Source: Phoronis australis | Taxonomy: Eukaryota; Phoronida; Phoronidae | DNA length: 64,000 nt | NCBI GenBank assembly: GCA_002633005.1 | Contig: NMRA01000693.1 | Location: 101,691 to 165,690, forward strand | Direction: 5' to 3' | Shown: positions 1-15,300 of the stretch, piece after piece | Position numbering within the stretch: the stretch's first letter is position 1 | How the letters are laid out: the number at the start of each line of letters is the position of its first letter | The notes under the pieces: generated by a model | The model's database searches: none | Seen by the model: the letters and a program-made list of their open reading frames with translations, nothing else | What the model was told of the DNA's origin: nothing | Position numbers and translations under genes: made by a program

Positions 1-195
1 TCTACTGTATAAATCAATATCACTGCACATTTTCTGAACTGATCAAACCAGCAACCTAGATCTATTTGTCTGAATTGACTGTGAAGAGAAGTTCTTTGCT
101 CAAGAATTAAACAGTTTACCATTTGCAAAATGAACCAGAGCCCTGCTTATGCCACTTTCACGACTGTTTTACAAACAATAACAGTTTTGACTTAC

Positions 196-350
196 TTCTT
201 GTTTTCTGCTGCCAAGTTCTTCAGCGTCCTTTCGTACTTTTTCTTCCAACTCTCTGTCTCGTGATTAGCAGCCTTCAATTTATCCGTCAACTTGGCCATG
301 GCGTTGTCCTGCTCAGCTAAAGTGTCCTCTAGTTCGTTGAGACGGGCCAG
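196..350 (-). CDS. CEP290: CEP290 exon w33, last exon in window
   Basis: This is 155 nt, starting in phase 0 and leaving 2 nt. It encodes LARLNELEDTLAEQDNAMAK, then LTDKLKAANHETESWKKKYE and on to AAENKK. It corresponds to vertebrate LAEMEQTVAEQDDSLSSLLV. The acceptor is GTGTGCAG and the donor is GTAAGT; the gene continues before base 1. Confidence 0.92.
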
Positions 351-3300
351 CTGCACACAGAACCATACAAAAGTGAATTTTAAAATATTGAAATTAAGCC
401 CTAACACAAATTAGTGAAATAATTCAATCTGTCTATGTGAGACTGAGTCACCTATCATTAAGTCATTGATAGGCAATGCTGCAGTGGAACAGCAACTCTG
501 ACCATCCAAAGACAAATTAGAAACAGACATGCATTTAAGTTACCTATGAGCAATATAGCTTAACCTTTCACTAACATGCAGTGTAAGTAAAAAGCATTCA
601 GACAAAACAACACAGAATTCCCCTCATGAAGGCAGAAGGCAAATTCATGGTCAGAATAATCTTTCCCTCATAATGGAGAATGCATTGAAATTTACAGGAA
701 AGTTAGTAAGGTGGTTAAGCCATTCTGTAATTAGAATTTTGCCACCACAATAGTTATTACCACACAGTTTTGCTGTTAACAGAATTAGCAGTGATGACGG
801 GAAAACAGCGGCTGGCCTGATTAAGTTTATTGTCTGGTACTGTATTTCAAGACATGACTCCTTTAAAGGAACTGGTGAACTACTTACATTTCAGAGAAGT
901 GTAACATATCACACAAATTCTTAACTGACATTGAAACTCTACTTTTTGCCAGATTTTCTTTTAATTATTGCTTACCTTGTGGAACGTGGTAAACAACAAC
1001 ATGGCTGTGCAATAAAAAGATGACAAGAAGCCATTAAATTTTAATCTTGTTCAGTAACTAATCACCTATCATGGTTGTTTCCTGCTGAAAACCAAATGGA
1101 ACCGGTCCATCAGTCAAACACAACAAACAATATACAAATTGAACAAGTCTACCTGTTTGTTAGTGGGCAGCGCCGGTTGCTCCTTGCTGATCACCTGATG
1201 GGCGGCCTCACGGAACTTGTTAAAAGCAGCATCATTCTTAGAGTGTAGTCTCTCCTGCATCTGTGTCAGTTCACGCTCGTGTCTGCGGTTCAACTCCTGC
1301 ATGTCGTCACGTGTCTGCTTCAGCAACTCCTGGTACTTTTGTAACGTCTCCTCCTTCTGCTGCAGACGAGCCTGGAAAGAAATGGAAGATGGTGGATTAC
1401 CAAACAAGCCTGGTAAGAAATGGAAGACACTGAATTACCAGATGAGCTTGGCAGAAAATGGAAGATGGTGGATTACCAAACGAGCATGGTAAGAAATGGA
1501 AGACATTGAATTACCAGATGAGCTTGGGTGGAAATGGAAGACTTTGGATTACTAGGACAGGCAAAAATGGAAGACGTTAAACTAGATGAGCTCGTTAAGA
1601 ATGGAGGACATTGGATTAATCACATGAGCCTGGCAAGATGGAAAACGTTGAAACAATAGGCCTCCAACTTTTTACAAGATACAAGATGCAAGTAAATTTA
1701 ATGACGATTGAATGAAAGATGCAGTCTGTAGCACAACAAATGTGCAACGAGTAATTAGTCAACAAAATAAGTCATCTGACTAGTAAATCTCAAATACTTT
1801 GAGAAAGGTAAGTCGGAACAAGAAACGGATAATGATATATGACAAATAGCGCTTGCTGAGATATATCCACATAATTATACTGATCTGCAAAGCGAAGAAT
1901 GGAAAAATGGCCACGGCTGTCATTTTGAGTTTGATTTAAACAAAAAATGCTAGGCCTTAACGAATTAGTGAGACACGTTGTTTGTTATATTTCAAGGTGA
2001 TCAGATCAGAAAATAATGTGACCTATAGAGTGCTACAATAGATCAACAAAACAGCAGTGACGAACTAGACAATAAAGAACAATCATCTAACCAATAAATC
2101 TCCATCTTGAAAATGGCAAGTCACATCGAAAAACAGATAGCATGATGCAGAAAGTGCTTGACAAGATCTAGTCACCTACAAAAATTTGGAAAAATTTTCC
2201 AAGGACACTGTAGATATGGAACGAAAACTCAAATTAAAGACTAAGGCTACCAAAAATGTCAAAGAACTCGACAGCAGTAAGTTGTAGTCGAGATAAGTGT
2301 AATACAGATGGCGCATGAAAAGATCTATCCAGACACAACATTTTTGAAAGATCCCTCGATGAATGCCCGAGATACGGGCTTCACAAACCTAAACATCAAA
2401 AATGTCAACTTGTGTCCCATCTGAACCGAAAAAAATAAGCCTCGGTATATCAACAAGACATAAGTTGTATGTAAATTTCATGTCGATCGGATCATAACTG
2501 CAGCCTGTAGCATGTGAAAAAACAAACAAACTTAACCAACAAGTGAAGATGACTGGAACAGAATAGAAGACATTGAAACTTGCCATCAATTTTGAATGAC
2601 AACTAGAATGTAAAATACCTAGCTACACATTTCATACTCTGTGATGTTGTTTTAAAATAAATAATGTAACTTGTTCTTGGACCACTATGGCAACAACTAA
2701 AAAATTAAGAATCAATGTCGATTCATCACGAGTTTTACAGCATAAAATTGGGCCAGCTACAGCCTCATACATCCATCTGTGAGCCACAAATGCATATTCT
2801 CTGCCACATTACAATTCTAGTATTTAAAGACCAACGCACTCAACCACAGCACCAGAGGTGCTGACCACCGGAGAGAATGACCCAACAGTCCAAGATTACC
2901 TGCAGACTAGAGATAGTAGACTGTGCCACCTTCAGGGCCTGCTTGGTCTCGTAATCTTCCTCCTTGGCTGCCACTGTGGCAGCACTGGTTGCCTTAAGGA
3001 TCATCTCGTCACGCTCTGCTGTCGCTGGCAGACGCATGCGCAACTCAGCAATCACCTTGTCACGTGATATCAGATTGGTTTCAGCTTCCTTCAGTAGTAC
3101 TTGTAACTCTTCAATTTTCTACAATCAAACATTTATTATTAAGTTATTAAACACAATTGCTCATAACTAAAGAAACAGGCAAGTCGGCCTTCTTTTTGAA
3201 ATGTATGTGCATGAAAGAATTTGTTGCCACTAAAGTTCAATTTAAATGTTGAACCACATGATTTTTCAAAACTGTGAAATCATAAAATTAAATCGTAGCA

Positions 3301-6300
3301 GATGGGCTAATACGGTTCTTTTTATTTCACAATTAAGATAGAAAACTAAGAGGTTTTACTGACTGAATGAGTGGATGAATGAGCGTACGAAAAAAAAACG
3401 TTGCATGTCTTGCCCTGGTACGAAAAAAATAAAATAAAAATCAACTTCCAACAAAATAAGCACACATCTAATCTACTAAACGAATTACATGCCACAAATA
3501 TCACGCAAAAATGACCCAGATTTTCTAGATTACATTGGGTGAGTTCTGTGTGAACATCAGAAAGATGCTATAAGACACTACTCAACTGAACCAAAAGATC
3601 TGCTGATAGCCAGCGACACTACAACATAAACCCCTAGGCACCAACAGGCCAGGAATATGAGGCACCTTTTTAAGGGTCTTGGATTCTGCCTGGGTCTCCA
3701 AGATAATGCGGACATTGTTCTTGATGGTGGATATGGCTGTCTCCAGCTGGCTGGCAATGGGCAGTGATGGATCTGGCAAGGTACCAGCAGCTTCTTCAAA
3801 CTGGAACAGACCAATACAACAAAGAAAGCTTCAGTTGATAGAACTGAATGATAGATGACACTATGAACCAGAAAGGGAAACTGGTGCGAAGGCAATCTAT
3901 AGTAACTGTCAAATGTGCTTTTTAGTTGATTTTTACTTGTATGTTCAGAGTTCATTATGAGCTGGAAGGGACCCACTGGTGCAAAGGTCATCGTACTTCA
4001 AAAGCTTAATCTGCTCCTACAGTACGCTAGTTAACTATAGAAATTGCTTCCAGGAAAACACAGATACTGTAATTCACGGAAGGGTTTTCGATTGAATGCC
4101 ACTTTCAGCCGCCAGTTTTTAACTAAACATGTTGTCCTGAGATAATTTAGTAAAACTAGCCACTAAGGTGGTGCAAAATACATCAAATCCACTTGACAAT
4201 GTGAAGTTGGCCTCAATTTCCTAACTGATACCTATCTGCTATTAAATATTACATAAAAATCCATTACGGAACACTGAAGATACAGAGCCAAACATAAAAA
4301 ACTCAAAATGCCACTAGGGCGCACACCGCTAGTCATATCCATCCAAAAATTACCTCATGCCGTTCCATCCATCAAAGGAACATATCAGTAAAATTTCATG
4401 AACATACATCAAACGATTTTGGAGATACAGCATCAGAGATCAGCCGGACAAAGGACGGATGGACGGAGATGACAGCATAATGTGCTCACATATAACTACA
4501 AACGTCGCCACAGTAGTCGAACCCGTTCAGAAATCAGTGTCAATGCGGTCTTCTCATCAGCAAAACATCTGTCAATTTTCATAACGATCCTTTGAACAAT
4601 GCACTTGAGCAGACAGGAAGGTGGATGTAAGAAATGTACTCAAAAATTTTTAAAATAGCCAGCAGGTGGTGGAGAATACGTCAAAAACAAAAAATTGCCA
4701 CTAGGAGTAACCATGGCAGGTGAACTCATCTGAAAATTACTGTCAGTCGTGGTCCTCTCATCAGGAACACATCTGTCAATTTTCATACTGATCCTTTGGG
4801 CAGTTTGGCGGATAAGACGGAGGACGTCAAAAACGATACTCAAAATTGCCACCAGGTGGTGCAGAATACATCAGATTAGTCCGAAAACGGGAAGACATCA
4901 AAGGAACCCACAGCCATGATTTACAACTGTGTGCAAAATTCTAAGCCACTATGCAGACTAGTAACTCCCTCCAAGTCCAAAATGTAGAGAGACAACCACT
5001 TCCTGCTGGTGAATTCCGAGTAAATATAGACAATGTTCTAATTTAGCACAACAAACTTGAACTAAAACAAGGGCTTATAAATTTCTGATAGAATTCTTGT
5101 GGAATTAAACTTTAAACAAATATTCACATCAATCACAAGTGTTTGCCCTGGATGTAGGCATACATGATGTTATGGAATGCGTCCTTTTATTAGCTCGTGC
5201 AGACTTCTAATATTTCACATTATTAACCAAATTGAATGAGTGTAATGCTTACTTAAAATAATAACAACCTTTAGTACTTAATTACTTCATAATTATAACC
5301 AAATGTGAAAAGAACAAGTCCAATTGAAAGCATTTATGACTGTTACGGTTATTTGAAATTTTGAGCTTGGCAACCCCCAACTGTGATCAGAGACAATTTT
5401 ACGGTAATCATGATATGTGCTGTTAGCTTCTAACATGACTTTGCTATTAAAATTTTGTCCAACTGACTATGAGCTGTGTGTCAGCATGCTCCAGTCAATG
5501 TAAATTACATGTGCTGAAAGTCAACAAACATTTCAGCCTTTGAAAACATCTATTTCTATGTAATCATATGATGGAGCTTTGAACTCAAAGAGTGGTTTCT
5601 AATTTAAGGTTGATGTGTAAAAACAAATCTGACACCAGGAACCAGACGACAATGAAGACTTGAAAGACTGTCGAGTACGGTGATGTCCTCATGACACAGT
5701 GGGTAGTCATACCTTGCAAGGATATAACCCAGGATCGGATCGCGATGAAATGTCCAGTTTTTCAGAAAATGTTTTTAAAAAGAATATATTTTGCACCCCC
5801 ACTGTGGGATGAGTATCTCGATTTCACTGAGTGGCTAGTTGGGATACAGCCGTGTCGTTATCAGTTTGACAGTGACAGCAAGGGGAGAAAGTTGGCAAAC
5901 CAGTGTTTACATAGTCCAGCTCTCTCATTATCAGCGTTCACATGATAAGCTCAGACACGCAATCCAGCAATTGGTGTAATTAGTTTACCTGACGCTAACT
6001 GATGTTTAAGAATCAATACTATTTCCAAACGGCGTTCAAGAAATGCTGTGAAGATGTGTTTTGTATGAAATACTAACACCAAAATACTTTGGAGAAAAAA
6101 GGTTGACTTTCAGAAAAATTAAGACTTCACTTTAACCAGCTCATTCTTTTGTGTTACTGTAAGCTCTGACCCGCTTTCTACCACAGCATTGTGTACCAAC
6201 ACAATAAGCTTGTTTGTCAAGTTTTTTCCAAGCGTGATACTAGATCAGATCGTGATGTTGAAAATTTCTTGGTTTTAACAGTCAACAAGTAAAGCAACAG

Positions 6301-9300
6301 GCAGCGTTACCGCAGCAGTTGGCATTACCAGTAATCTGTTACCACAGCAGCAGTCATTGACCAGGAAATATTGATCACTGTTGGGTTTAAACATTCCATC
6401 ATCTGTCCATCATATATCCAAACTTGTCTAACATAACACATCTTCAGAAAGGTGATGCAATCATTTGTTCTGTGACTGCTCATTTCTCAGAATACTTCAT
6501 GATGACATCTTTAAGAGGGCAGTCATGTCAGGTGTCCTTGCTCTTACCTTTGACGCAGCTCCTGCTATCTCCGACTGTTGCTTCTCCATGCCAGCAATGA
6601 TTCGCTCCAATTCCACTTCTCTCTGCTCCCATTGTAACTGCCTCTCTTCAAAGCCCTGCAGAACAAGAAATGTATACAATAGAAAAGTTCTAATATTCAT
6701 GTCTCAAAATGGTCTTTTACTTGGTGGCGAGTTGACCATGTCGAGTCGGGTGACCATGTAAATGCTGGTTATCACTGCGACCACTCACTGCAGCGTAAAA
6801 TTTGTTGATACTAGGAAGAACAGGAAGTAAATTGTAGGATGCCGACCAACAAAATCATTAACTTATTCAACATCTTAAGCCCACAGCAAACTACGCAACA
6901 TAAATCATAGGGATTGTTACAAGCTTTTCCCCCCAAACATACACGGGATTCATTTCCATTTAACTTAAAAGTAGTCTCATGACTTTAATCTTGTCAAACA
7001 TAACCATATAATATTGCTGCTTGACAGGATGAGAGACTAAATGCACACTCAACAGGTGGAATGAGACTTGCACTCACGTAATGTAGTGAGTGCAGGCTTT
7101 ACATTTCCCTTTTCAACAGAAATTCTTGACACTCACTTTTAATTGCCAGGCATGAGAGGAGCAAGACAATATGAAAGGTGCCACAGGGTTGGTTTCGCAT
7201 GGCTATTTTGAAGGAGTCAAAGCACAGTCAAATTACCTAATGGACAGTATTGACAAAACCCTTGCTGTTGCAAGTAGTGACATATGCATGATGTTAACCT
7301 TTTGAATCCTTTTCATAAATTACGGCAGACCATTGATGCTCTAAGCTCCATTTATAGACACCCGATTGACTCGCGCGTCACCGAAAAGTGCGAAAGTTGA
7401 TCCATATTGTATGGTTAGATTGCTGCTCTGGTAATCTATTCCATAGTGGAAAAAACAACTTTCAATGAAACAATTTCACAGTTTTTGAAATTATTGGTCC
7501 AGGCGTGATAACGTAATCGTCCATGGCTTGAAAGAAGAAAACAATGAATCATGGGAAATGTCTGAAGTTCTTGTAGTAAATCTTGCCAAAGAGCATTTAG
7601 GTATTGATATTCATGTTGAGAGGGCACACAGACAGGGAAAAAATAAGTAGAAAGACCCGTACGATCATTGCTAAGGTATCTTCTAAAGATAAGATCAACA
7701 TTTTGAAGAAACGCAAAAACCAACAAAACCCAGCCATCCACATAACCGAAGATTTCTCAGTTAGAGTGTCAATGCCAGAAAGGAACTGTATAAATTATCG
7801 AAGGAAAACGACATGAAAAATGCAAGCATAAGATATGACAAACTCATTCACGATAGGAAAACTTATATATATGACGACGACAACAAGAGAGTGTTTGAAT
7901 GCAACAGATAGGTTCTCCTCTGTACACAAACGGCATATATATCCTTGATGAACTGGAACGCACATAGTCTCGCGAAAAAAATTGGACAATCTGAGGTTCT
8001 TGACTTTATATCTAGGTATCATGTAGTAGCAGTCAGTGAAACATGGACAAATAAACAAAATCAGTTTAGTGTACCAGGCAATGTAAGTTTTGACGTGCAA
8101 AACATAAAGAGAAGAAATTTTGGAAGAAACTCCGGAGGAGTGAGTGTATTTATCAAACATGAATTAGGAAAAAATATTTTAGACGTTTGAAGGTTGATCA
8201 TATTCATGGCGTAGTCTTGAAGGGCGACAAAAGGTTGTTTTAAGACGGACAACAATGTTATTATTTGCTTTATATATGTAGCTCCAGAGGCGTCGCCAGT
8301 GTATGAAAACATCGCATACAAGAATGGAGTAACACTGCTTGGCCAGGAGTTGTTGAATTTGTCTCAGAAGTTTTCTGATTGTCATTTTGTTGTCATGGGT
8401 GACTAACAAAAGCTAGAGTAGGAAACTTGCAAGACTATATTTTGGATGACAGTGCGGATTTCTTACCAAGTCAAGATTGGTACGACAGTGACATTTGTTC
8501 AACCAGGCAGTCTAAGGATGAAACTGTAGATAATTTTGGCAAAACTTTAACTGAGATGTGTTGTGACTTAAATATGCATATTGTTAACAATAGGAGTCAG
8601 AATGATAAACATGGCGTCATGTCACGCATCAGGTGGTTGTAGCACTGTAGACCGTTTGATCGTACCAACAAGTCTACTTCAACATATTTCAGATTTTAGT
8701 GCAGACATATTTGACGAGTCTGATCATTTTCCTAATGCTGGTAATGTTGCAGGTAATTGTGTCTATGACAGTCGTTGTAGCGTTAGCCAATCAACATCAC
8801 AACTGCACTCGCCTGGAGTGGGATAGTAGCCGCGTAGCTGAATTCCATGAATTGTTCTCAAATTGCCCATCAGAAAGACAAGTCTAATAATAATTAAACA
8901 GATTGTTGGAGGCGACATAGAAAGTGCAACAGATGGTGTCACAAATCTGTTTAAACAAACTGCTACATTGATGACAATATTTAGAAATAAAAGTGTTTAT
9001 GATAAACGGCAGAGCAAACAAACCCCTTTGTGGGACAAAGAATTACAAACTGCAAAAAAATCTAAAAAAACACTCCTTGAATACTTTTCAGAGAGACTGA
9101 CCTCCCCTGGAAAATTGGCAGTATACAAAGAAAATAAGAAACAATTTTGCACGTTATACAAAGAAAAAGAAAAAGATCATCAATTGAAGTTGCTAGCAAA
9201 TATTTGAATTCCAAAGCAATTCTGGGCTCTGGTAAAATCAAATTTTAATAGTAGACCGAAGGAAACTTTGATAACTTCAGAACGGTGGTACAAGTATTTT

Positions 9301-12300
9301 AATTTGTTGCTCAATGAACGGATGGAACCAAGCGACACCATGTCAAATGCGGTCTAAGACAAGAAAATCATGACAATTATTGTGATGCTTGTGATGAAAA
9401 ATTTACCCACTGATATGAACACTTGTTTCTCATGTGAGGAAACTGACTGCGCTATAATGGATCTTCCAAACGGCAAAGCAGCCGGCATTGATCAGGTTTG
9501 AGATTTTCAAGAATTTATCGAAGTCCTAAATAATACCTAAAATATTAGAGGGATTGATATCAATGAAGATTCACCGGAAGTCAAATTGCTGTTGTATGCT
9601 GATGACATGGTTCTGTGTTCGAGCACTCAAATTAATTTGCAAAGAATGTTAAGCTGCCTTTATGATTATTTGTCTTCTTGGAGCATGAGTGTAAATCTGA
9701 AAAAACTAAGATCATAGTTTTCAGAAATGGCCGGCCACTCAGAGCATATGAGAAGTGGTATTAGGGAAATCAAGTAGTGAAGTTTGTCTCCCAATATAAA
9801 TATCTTGGAATATTGTTTACACCAAGATTAGTTTGGTCCAAAGCCACTAAAACTCTGGCAGTAAAGCTGCTATGTCTATCTGTACAAATAGAAACCGGTG
9901 CACAGAATCACCATTGAGCCTATCACTTGAACTACTTGATAAAATTGCTAAGCCAACTATGCGCTACTGTGCGGAAATCTGGAGATTCAAAGAATATGAA
10001 TGGCTTGAAAATGTATATCTTAAATTCTGTAAAATTGCTCTTGAAGTTGGAAACCCTTGCTCAAACGCAGCTGTATAGGGTGAATATGGAATATATCCAC
10101 TCTATGCAAGGTACTACGTCACATATGTAAAATATTGGCTTAAGTTCTTGGTAAGAGCAACGCGGAGCATTGAAATGTGCCCACGAATGCATCGTAAATG
10201 GTGTTTTCAGGGTTGTTTATTTGTGTCATAAAAATGGCCACTAGATGACGCAACAAGGTACAATCTATCCAAAAGCGGAAACACGTCACTGCTTCTTTAA
10301 TAGAAAGCTATACACCAAATTTCATGGAAATTCGTCACAAAACTTCAGAGAAACAAACGAAACAGAATGAAATGAAATTGCCACTAGGGGGCACATTGTT
10401 CATTGGATCTGCTTGAATGTCGTCATTGTCTGTTGTTAGCTTAATATAAATAATACACTTACTAATTAAATCTAATACAAATCCTACAGTGGGTTTAGGA
10501 GATACAGCTATGGGCGCAAAACAAAACTAGCACTAGGAAGTGCCACAGTAGTCAAAGTTGTCATCGTCAACTGTCCTCTTCACACTGAGAACATATACAC
10601 CAATTTTCAAAACCATCCTTAGAATGATTTGGTCGATAGAGAGGTAGATGCCAAAAACAGACTCCAAAACAGCAAAAATGATCACTAGGTTGCGCAAAAT
10701 ACCTTGATTCCATCCAAACGGGAGGATAGCGTCATCTCACTAATAGATGCCCGTATTCAAAATTTTATGAAAATCCGTTGAGGACCTTTGAAGATACAGA
10801 GGAAAAACACCAGGGGCCACACCTGGAGTAGTCAGATTCAAAATCGTCGTCGTCCGTTGTCAAAATCATACGAACACACTTGTTAAATTTAGTAAAGATC
10901 CTGCAAACGGTTTAGGCGATACAGCCATGGGCGCAAAAAACGAAACTGCAACTAGGAGGCGTCACAGTAGTCAAAGAAATCATAGTCACCCATCCACTTC
11001 ACATTAAAAACATATATGCCAATTTTCACAATTATCCTGAAAGCGATTTGGTTGATCGAGGGGTGGACGCCAAAAAACAGACTCAAAAACAGTAAATTTG
11101 GCCACTAGGTGGCGCAAACTAGGTCGAATCAATCTGAAATCGGAAAGATAGCGTCACCTCACAAACAGAAGCCTGTACACCACATCTTATGAAAATACAT
11201 TGAGGACCATTGAAGATACAGAGGTAAACGTAAAAAAAATAAAACGAGAGCGCTCGGAAGAGCGACACTTGGCGGAATTAATCGAAAAGACGACAATGAA
11301 AGCGACGACGACAATCATGACGATCAAGGCGGCAATAATGGATAACACGGTAACATTCATGTGACTAGCGACGAAATCAAATAAAGAGCATACAATGAAC
11401 TACAATAAAGAACAATAGATGGCGCCACATGACTGTCCAGTCTACAGTAGAACAGTGCTGGCTGGGTCAGTCTGGGTCAACTAGGCATAATCAAAACAAA
11501 GTGAACTGAAAGCCAGCCAGCTGAGTGCATACGTGACCGAAGGAACAACGGTATCCGAAAATCTCGAATAATTCAAAAAGTAGACGTCGTAGCGCAAAAT
11601 GGAAAGTATCCTCTGAAAGCCCGTTCAAATCTCTATCTAATGTGATAGTTTGGCAAAAATCCAAAAATTTTTCGAGAAAATTGAAAATTTGCCGGTTTTT
11701 TTTGAAATTCAAAGTCAAATAACTCGAAAACGGTAAGTCTGAGAAATACGCTCTCGCAGACTTTTTGAAAGGCCATACTTCAAGGAATCCACATGCAAAA
11801 ATTCACGTCATTTGCTCTTCCCATAAAAAATGCGACAGCAGAGCGATTGAAACCGTGTGAACATGCCCCACAGCCGCCATCTTGAAGGTGACTTCCGGTT
11901 CAATAATTTTTTATAAAAGCTTATTAAACTCAACGAACACGTGACCAGTTTGAAAGTGATTGGTTTGCAATTGCGCCCTCTACAGGAGAAAACGTTTTTA
12001 GCCCTATTTCGGGGTGCGCATGCGCCACGTCCAATATTTCCGCCATCTTTAACCGGAAGTCAACGATTTTCTGCACAATTGTAGCACATGCGTTCTAGTA
12101 TATTCGTACCGATTTTCAGCCATGTAGGTCGAAAAATGCGGCCTCTACGAGTATTTGACTGTGAAATCGGATACAAAATGGCCGCCACGTCCGCCATTTT
12201 GTATCCGATCATGACCAAAAACAATAGCGTTCCAGTGATTCCCGATCTACATGTTGTGTGCAAATTTCGTGAAAATCGGACCAGAATTGCGACCTGTAGA

Positions 12301-15300
12301 GAGCGAACACAAAAAAAAAACTTGCTGTCAGAGCAACATACTTGGCGGAAGAATTCCGCCAAGTAATTGCCACTAGGTGGCATACCAGTAATCAGATCTG
12401 TCCGAAAGTCCTCGTCTGTTGTCATCATCATATAAATGCACTTACTAAATTTAGTAAAGATCCGGCAAATGGTTTAGGAAATATAGCCATAGGCGCAAAA
12501 AACAAAACTGCCACTAGGAGGTGCCACAGTAGTCAAAGTCACTGGAAAATCATTGCCAACCGTCCTCTTCATAGTAAGAACATAACATGCCATTATTCAG
12601 AATCATGCTTAGAGCGGTTTGGTTGATAGAGGGGTAGACGTTAAAAACAGACTTGAAAACAGTAAAAATGGCCACTAGGTGGTGCAAACTACGTTGAATC
12701 CATCCGAAAACGGGTGGATACCGTCATCTCACTAATTGCCACTAAGGGGCACACCAGTAGTCGGATCCGCCCAAAAGTTCGCTCATGCCGTCCCATCCAT
12801 GAGAGGAACATATTTGCAAAATTTCATGAACATATGTCAATCGGTTTTGGAGATAGAGCAGCAGACGACGGACGCTTATGACATGTTAGCTTATTTAGAT
12901 CGGAATGGGAGAAATACTTGGGTATCTTCTGTAAGACAATTGCTATCAAAATACGGATTTTTATGAAATTTGGTTGAATCGAAGTGTCACATGCGAAGTC
13001 TCATTTTTAAGTATCTTCGCGCAGAGTAAATGACTGCTATGAGCAAGGGTGGCCATCAGAAATTGAGCATAATGCAACACTTAAATACTAACTGTAACTT
13101 TAAGACTCTGTACTGTTTTGAACCATATGTTAACTTACCACTACATAATGGTCTTTTTCAAGCGTTTACTCAGTTGCGTTGCTCCAACCATAGACAACAA
13201 GTGGAAGTGGGTAGATACGAGAAAGCGGAACATTATAATAGATTATGTTTGATTTGCAATGATGGTTTTGTAGAGGATGAATGCCACTTCCTGTTGATTT
13301 GCAAGGGATATTATGAACTGAGGTCACGTTTTATGAAGGAAGTTCAATGGAAGCATCCAACTCAAGAATCCTTTATAAGCCTGCTAGCTAATCCAGATAT
13401 TTCTGTTGTTAAATATGTGTATTCTGCCCTTAAAAGACCAGAACAACTCTTAAATGGGTTGACTGCTTGTGCAAATGTGCCTGTTTAATTATTTTTTGTT
13501 CATTGTACTTTGGGCCAAAGGCCTTTAATACAAATAAACGAATTGATATTGATATTGACTCGTCATTCAAGTAATTTCATCATGAAATTTTCAGAGATTC
13601 ATGATGCATGGAAACCATAATGATCATTTTCTATGTAATTGAAGTTTTCTTTTGCTGATTGGGATAACACTTTAGAAATTACCTGAGTACGTGAACATTT
13701 CATTATTAAGTAAAACATGATGGAAAAAAACTTGACAAGTTAATGAAGACATGTCAGGCGGTTGCGTTCAAAACAATTTTTCACAGTACTGACCAATCAC
13801 ACGCTGTCATTCTAATTAATACATGACGTTAACTCAGACTATATTAACTGGACATTTATGCAACAGAAGTATACACAATTCAAGACGGTCTCGCAGACAG
13901 GGAGGCAACAAATAAGAAAGGAGACCAATCAACAAGTTGTGAAACACTATCTGTGAACAAACTTTAGGTAAATATCTCATAAATCAGCTTTGATTTTATT
14001 TTGCCAAAGCCTATCAAAAACAAAGATAATTCAGATCAACTTCCATTGAGTTTTTATTGACTGTCTTTAATGTGTTTTTATTGGTTTTACTACGACTGTT
14101 CTTCTACATTACTGAGAATACATTTTTTATGGATTACAAGGTTTTTAAGTCCATTAGTTTTCAATATAAACATTAAGAAAATTACTATGTTGTTAAAATG
14201 TAATATGTGAAATAATTGAATAACTAGCTGTAACTTGTGGTTGTGCACATTTGGCTCATCACTTGAAAAAACTGTCACTGTAATAAGGCTATTGCGTTGT
14301 AAAATTGCAGGGAATCGCGAAACACTTGTCAAAGTAATACAAAACTCGATAAAGTTTTAAGTGCACGAACTAGAACAAAAATACTGCGGAACTTAGATCT
14401 AGCTAAGGTTATATAGAACCCTTAGAAAAATACTCCAATTGTGTTTCACAATATCTCTGAAATGGCTGATCAGATTCATTCACGAAGCTTTCATATACCA
14501 GTGTCCAAGTTAAGATAACCCCCAACTCCCTATTGGCGAGTTGGGTCTAATCTCAGCTTGCCATTTCAAATTTGAGGAAGTCAAAAGTTGTAGTACAACG
14601 GACATCCGATAGGTGTAGAATGCAATGCGACCCATTGCAATGCTAACATTACTGCGCAGCGACGGCCTGACTAGTTCTAGTAGGTGACGACCAAAAACAG
14701 CAAAGAAACGCAGTTACTACTGTAAGAAGCTAGGGATTTTTAATGTACACACATGCATACCTCTGGTGGAGGTAATTTGCAACTCCAAGTTATCTCAAAA
14801 TAAAAGCACCATATAAAGGGGACAACTTTTATTGAAATCTTCAAATTTTAATTTTTAAAGCACATGTAAGTTTTTTCAATTTCGAAATATTCAAAGACTC
14901 CCCTTTTAAAATAATTCAAATTTATGTTTTTAAGCCTCTGCCAATAGATACAAATTTTTCCTAAACATACAATTAGATTTATCATATTTTTATTGGCATA
15001 TTTGCTTGAATTGAAGGTTGGAATTATGAAGTTCAGTTGATACACGTTTTAGTACCAGTCCATGATTCACAGTGATACAGCTAAGTACTGCCGAGGAGTA
15101 CTTGGGGGGGGTCTTCTTCAGGCCGCATCTCGAAAATGATGTGGACAGCACGAAGACACCTCGATGTGTGATGGCACAGTACCGAGGGATGGCGCCATCA
15201 TTAGTGAGGGGGGATGGGATGAGGCTGCAGGACATCGCTGGTGATGAAGGGGGAGAGACCAGCTGCGGTGCTCAAAAAAACTGGCAATCGGGGGAGAGGA

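Larger units (their letters stand above)
10150..12885 (+). repeat. CCACTAGG-motif repeat inserted inside the LINE
   Basis: The left end reads gagcaacgcggagcattgaa. The right end resembles other family members (ggttttggagatagagcagc). LINE coding sequence lies on both sides. Internal units carry the motif at 10381, 11102, 12370, 12511, 12672 and 12739, plus degenerate forms. The unit series is itself broken by a ~1.1-kb insertion (11245-12362). It has no coding capacity that I can see. Confidence 0.75.

Noticed and set aside
3578-3991. 137-codon minus-strand frame
   Set aside because: It overlaps CEP290 exon w30 in another frame and runs into intron.
5690-5945. Open frame of 84 codons and a tRNA-like stretch (cagtgggtagtcataccttg…ggatcggatcgc)
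   Set aside because: A-box and B-box resemblance is weak, stems do not pair, and the frame has no recognisable motif.
7795-8409. Long minus-strand frames over the LINE
   Set aside because: They are antisense shadows of the endonuclease region.
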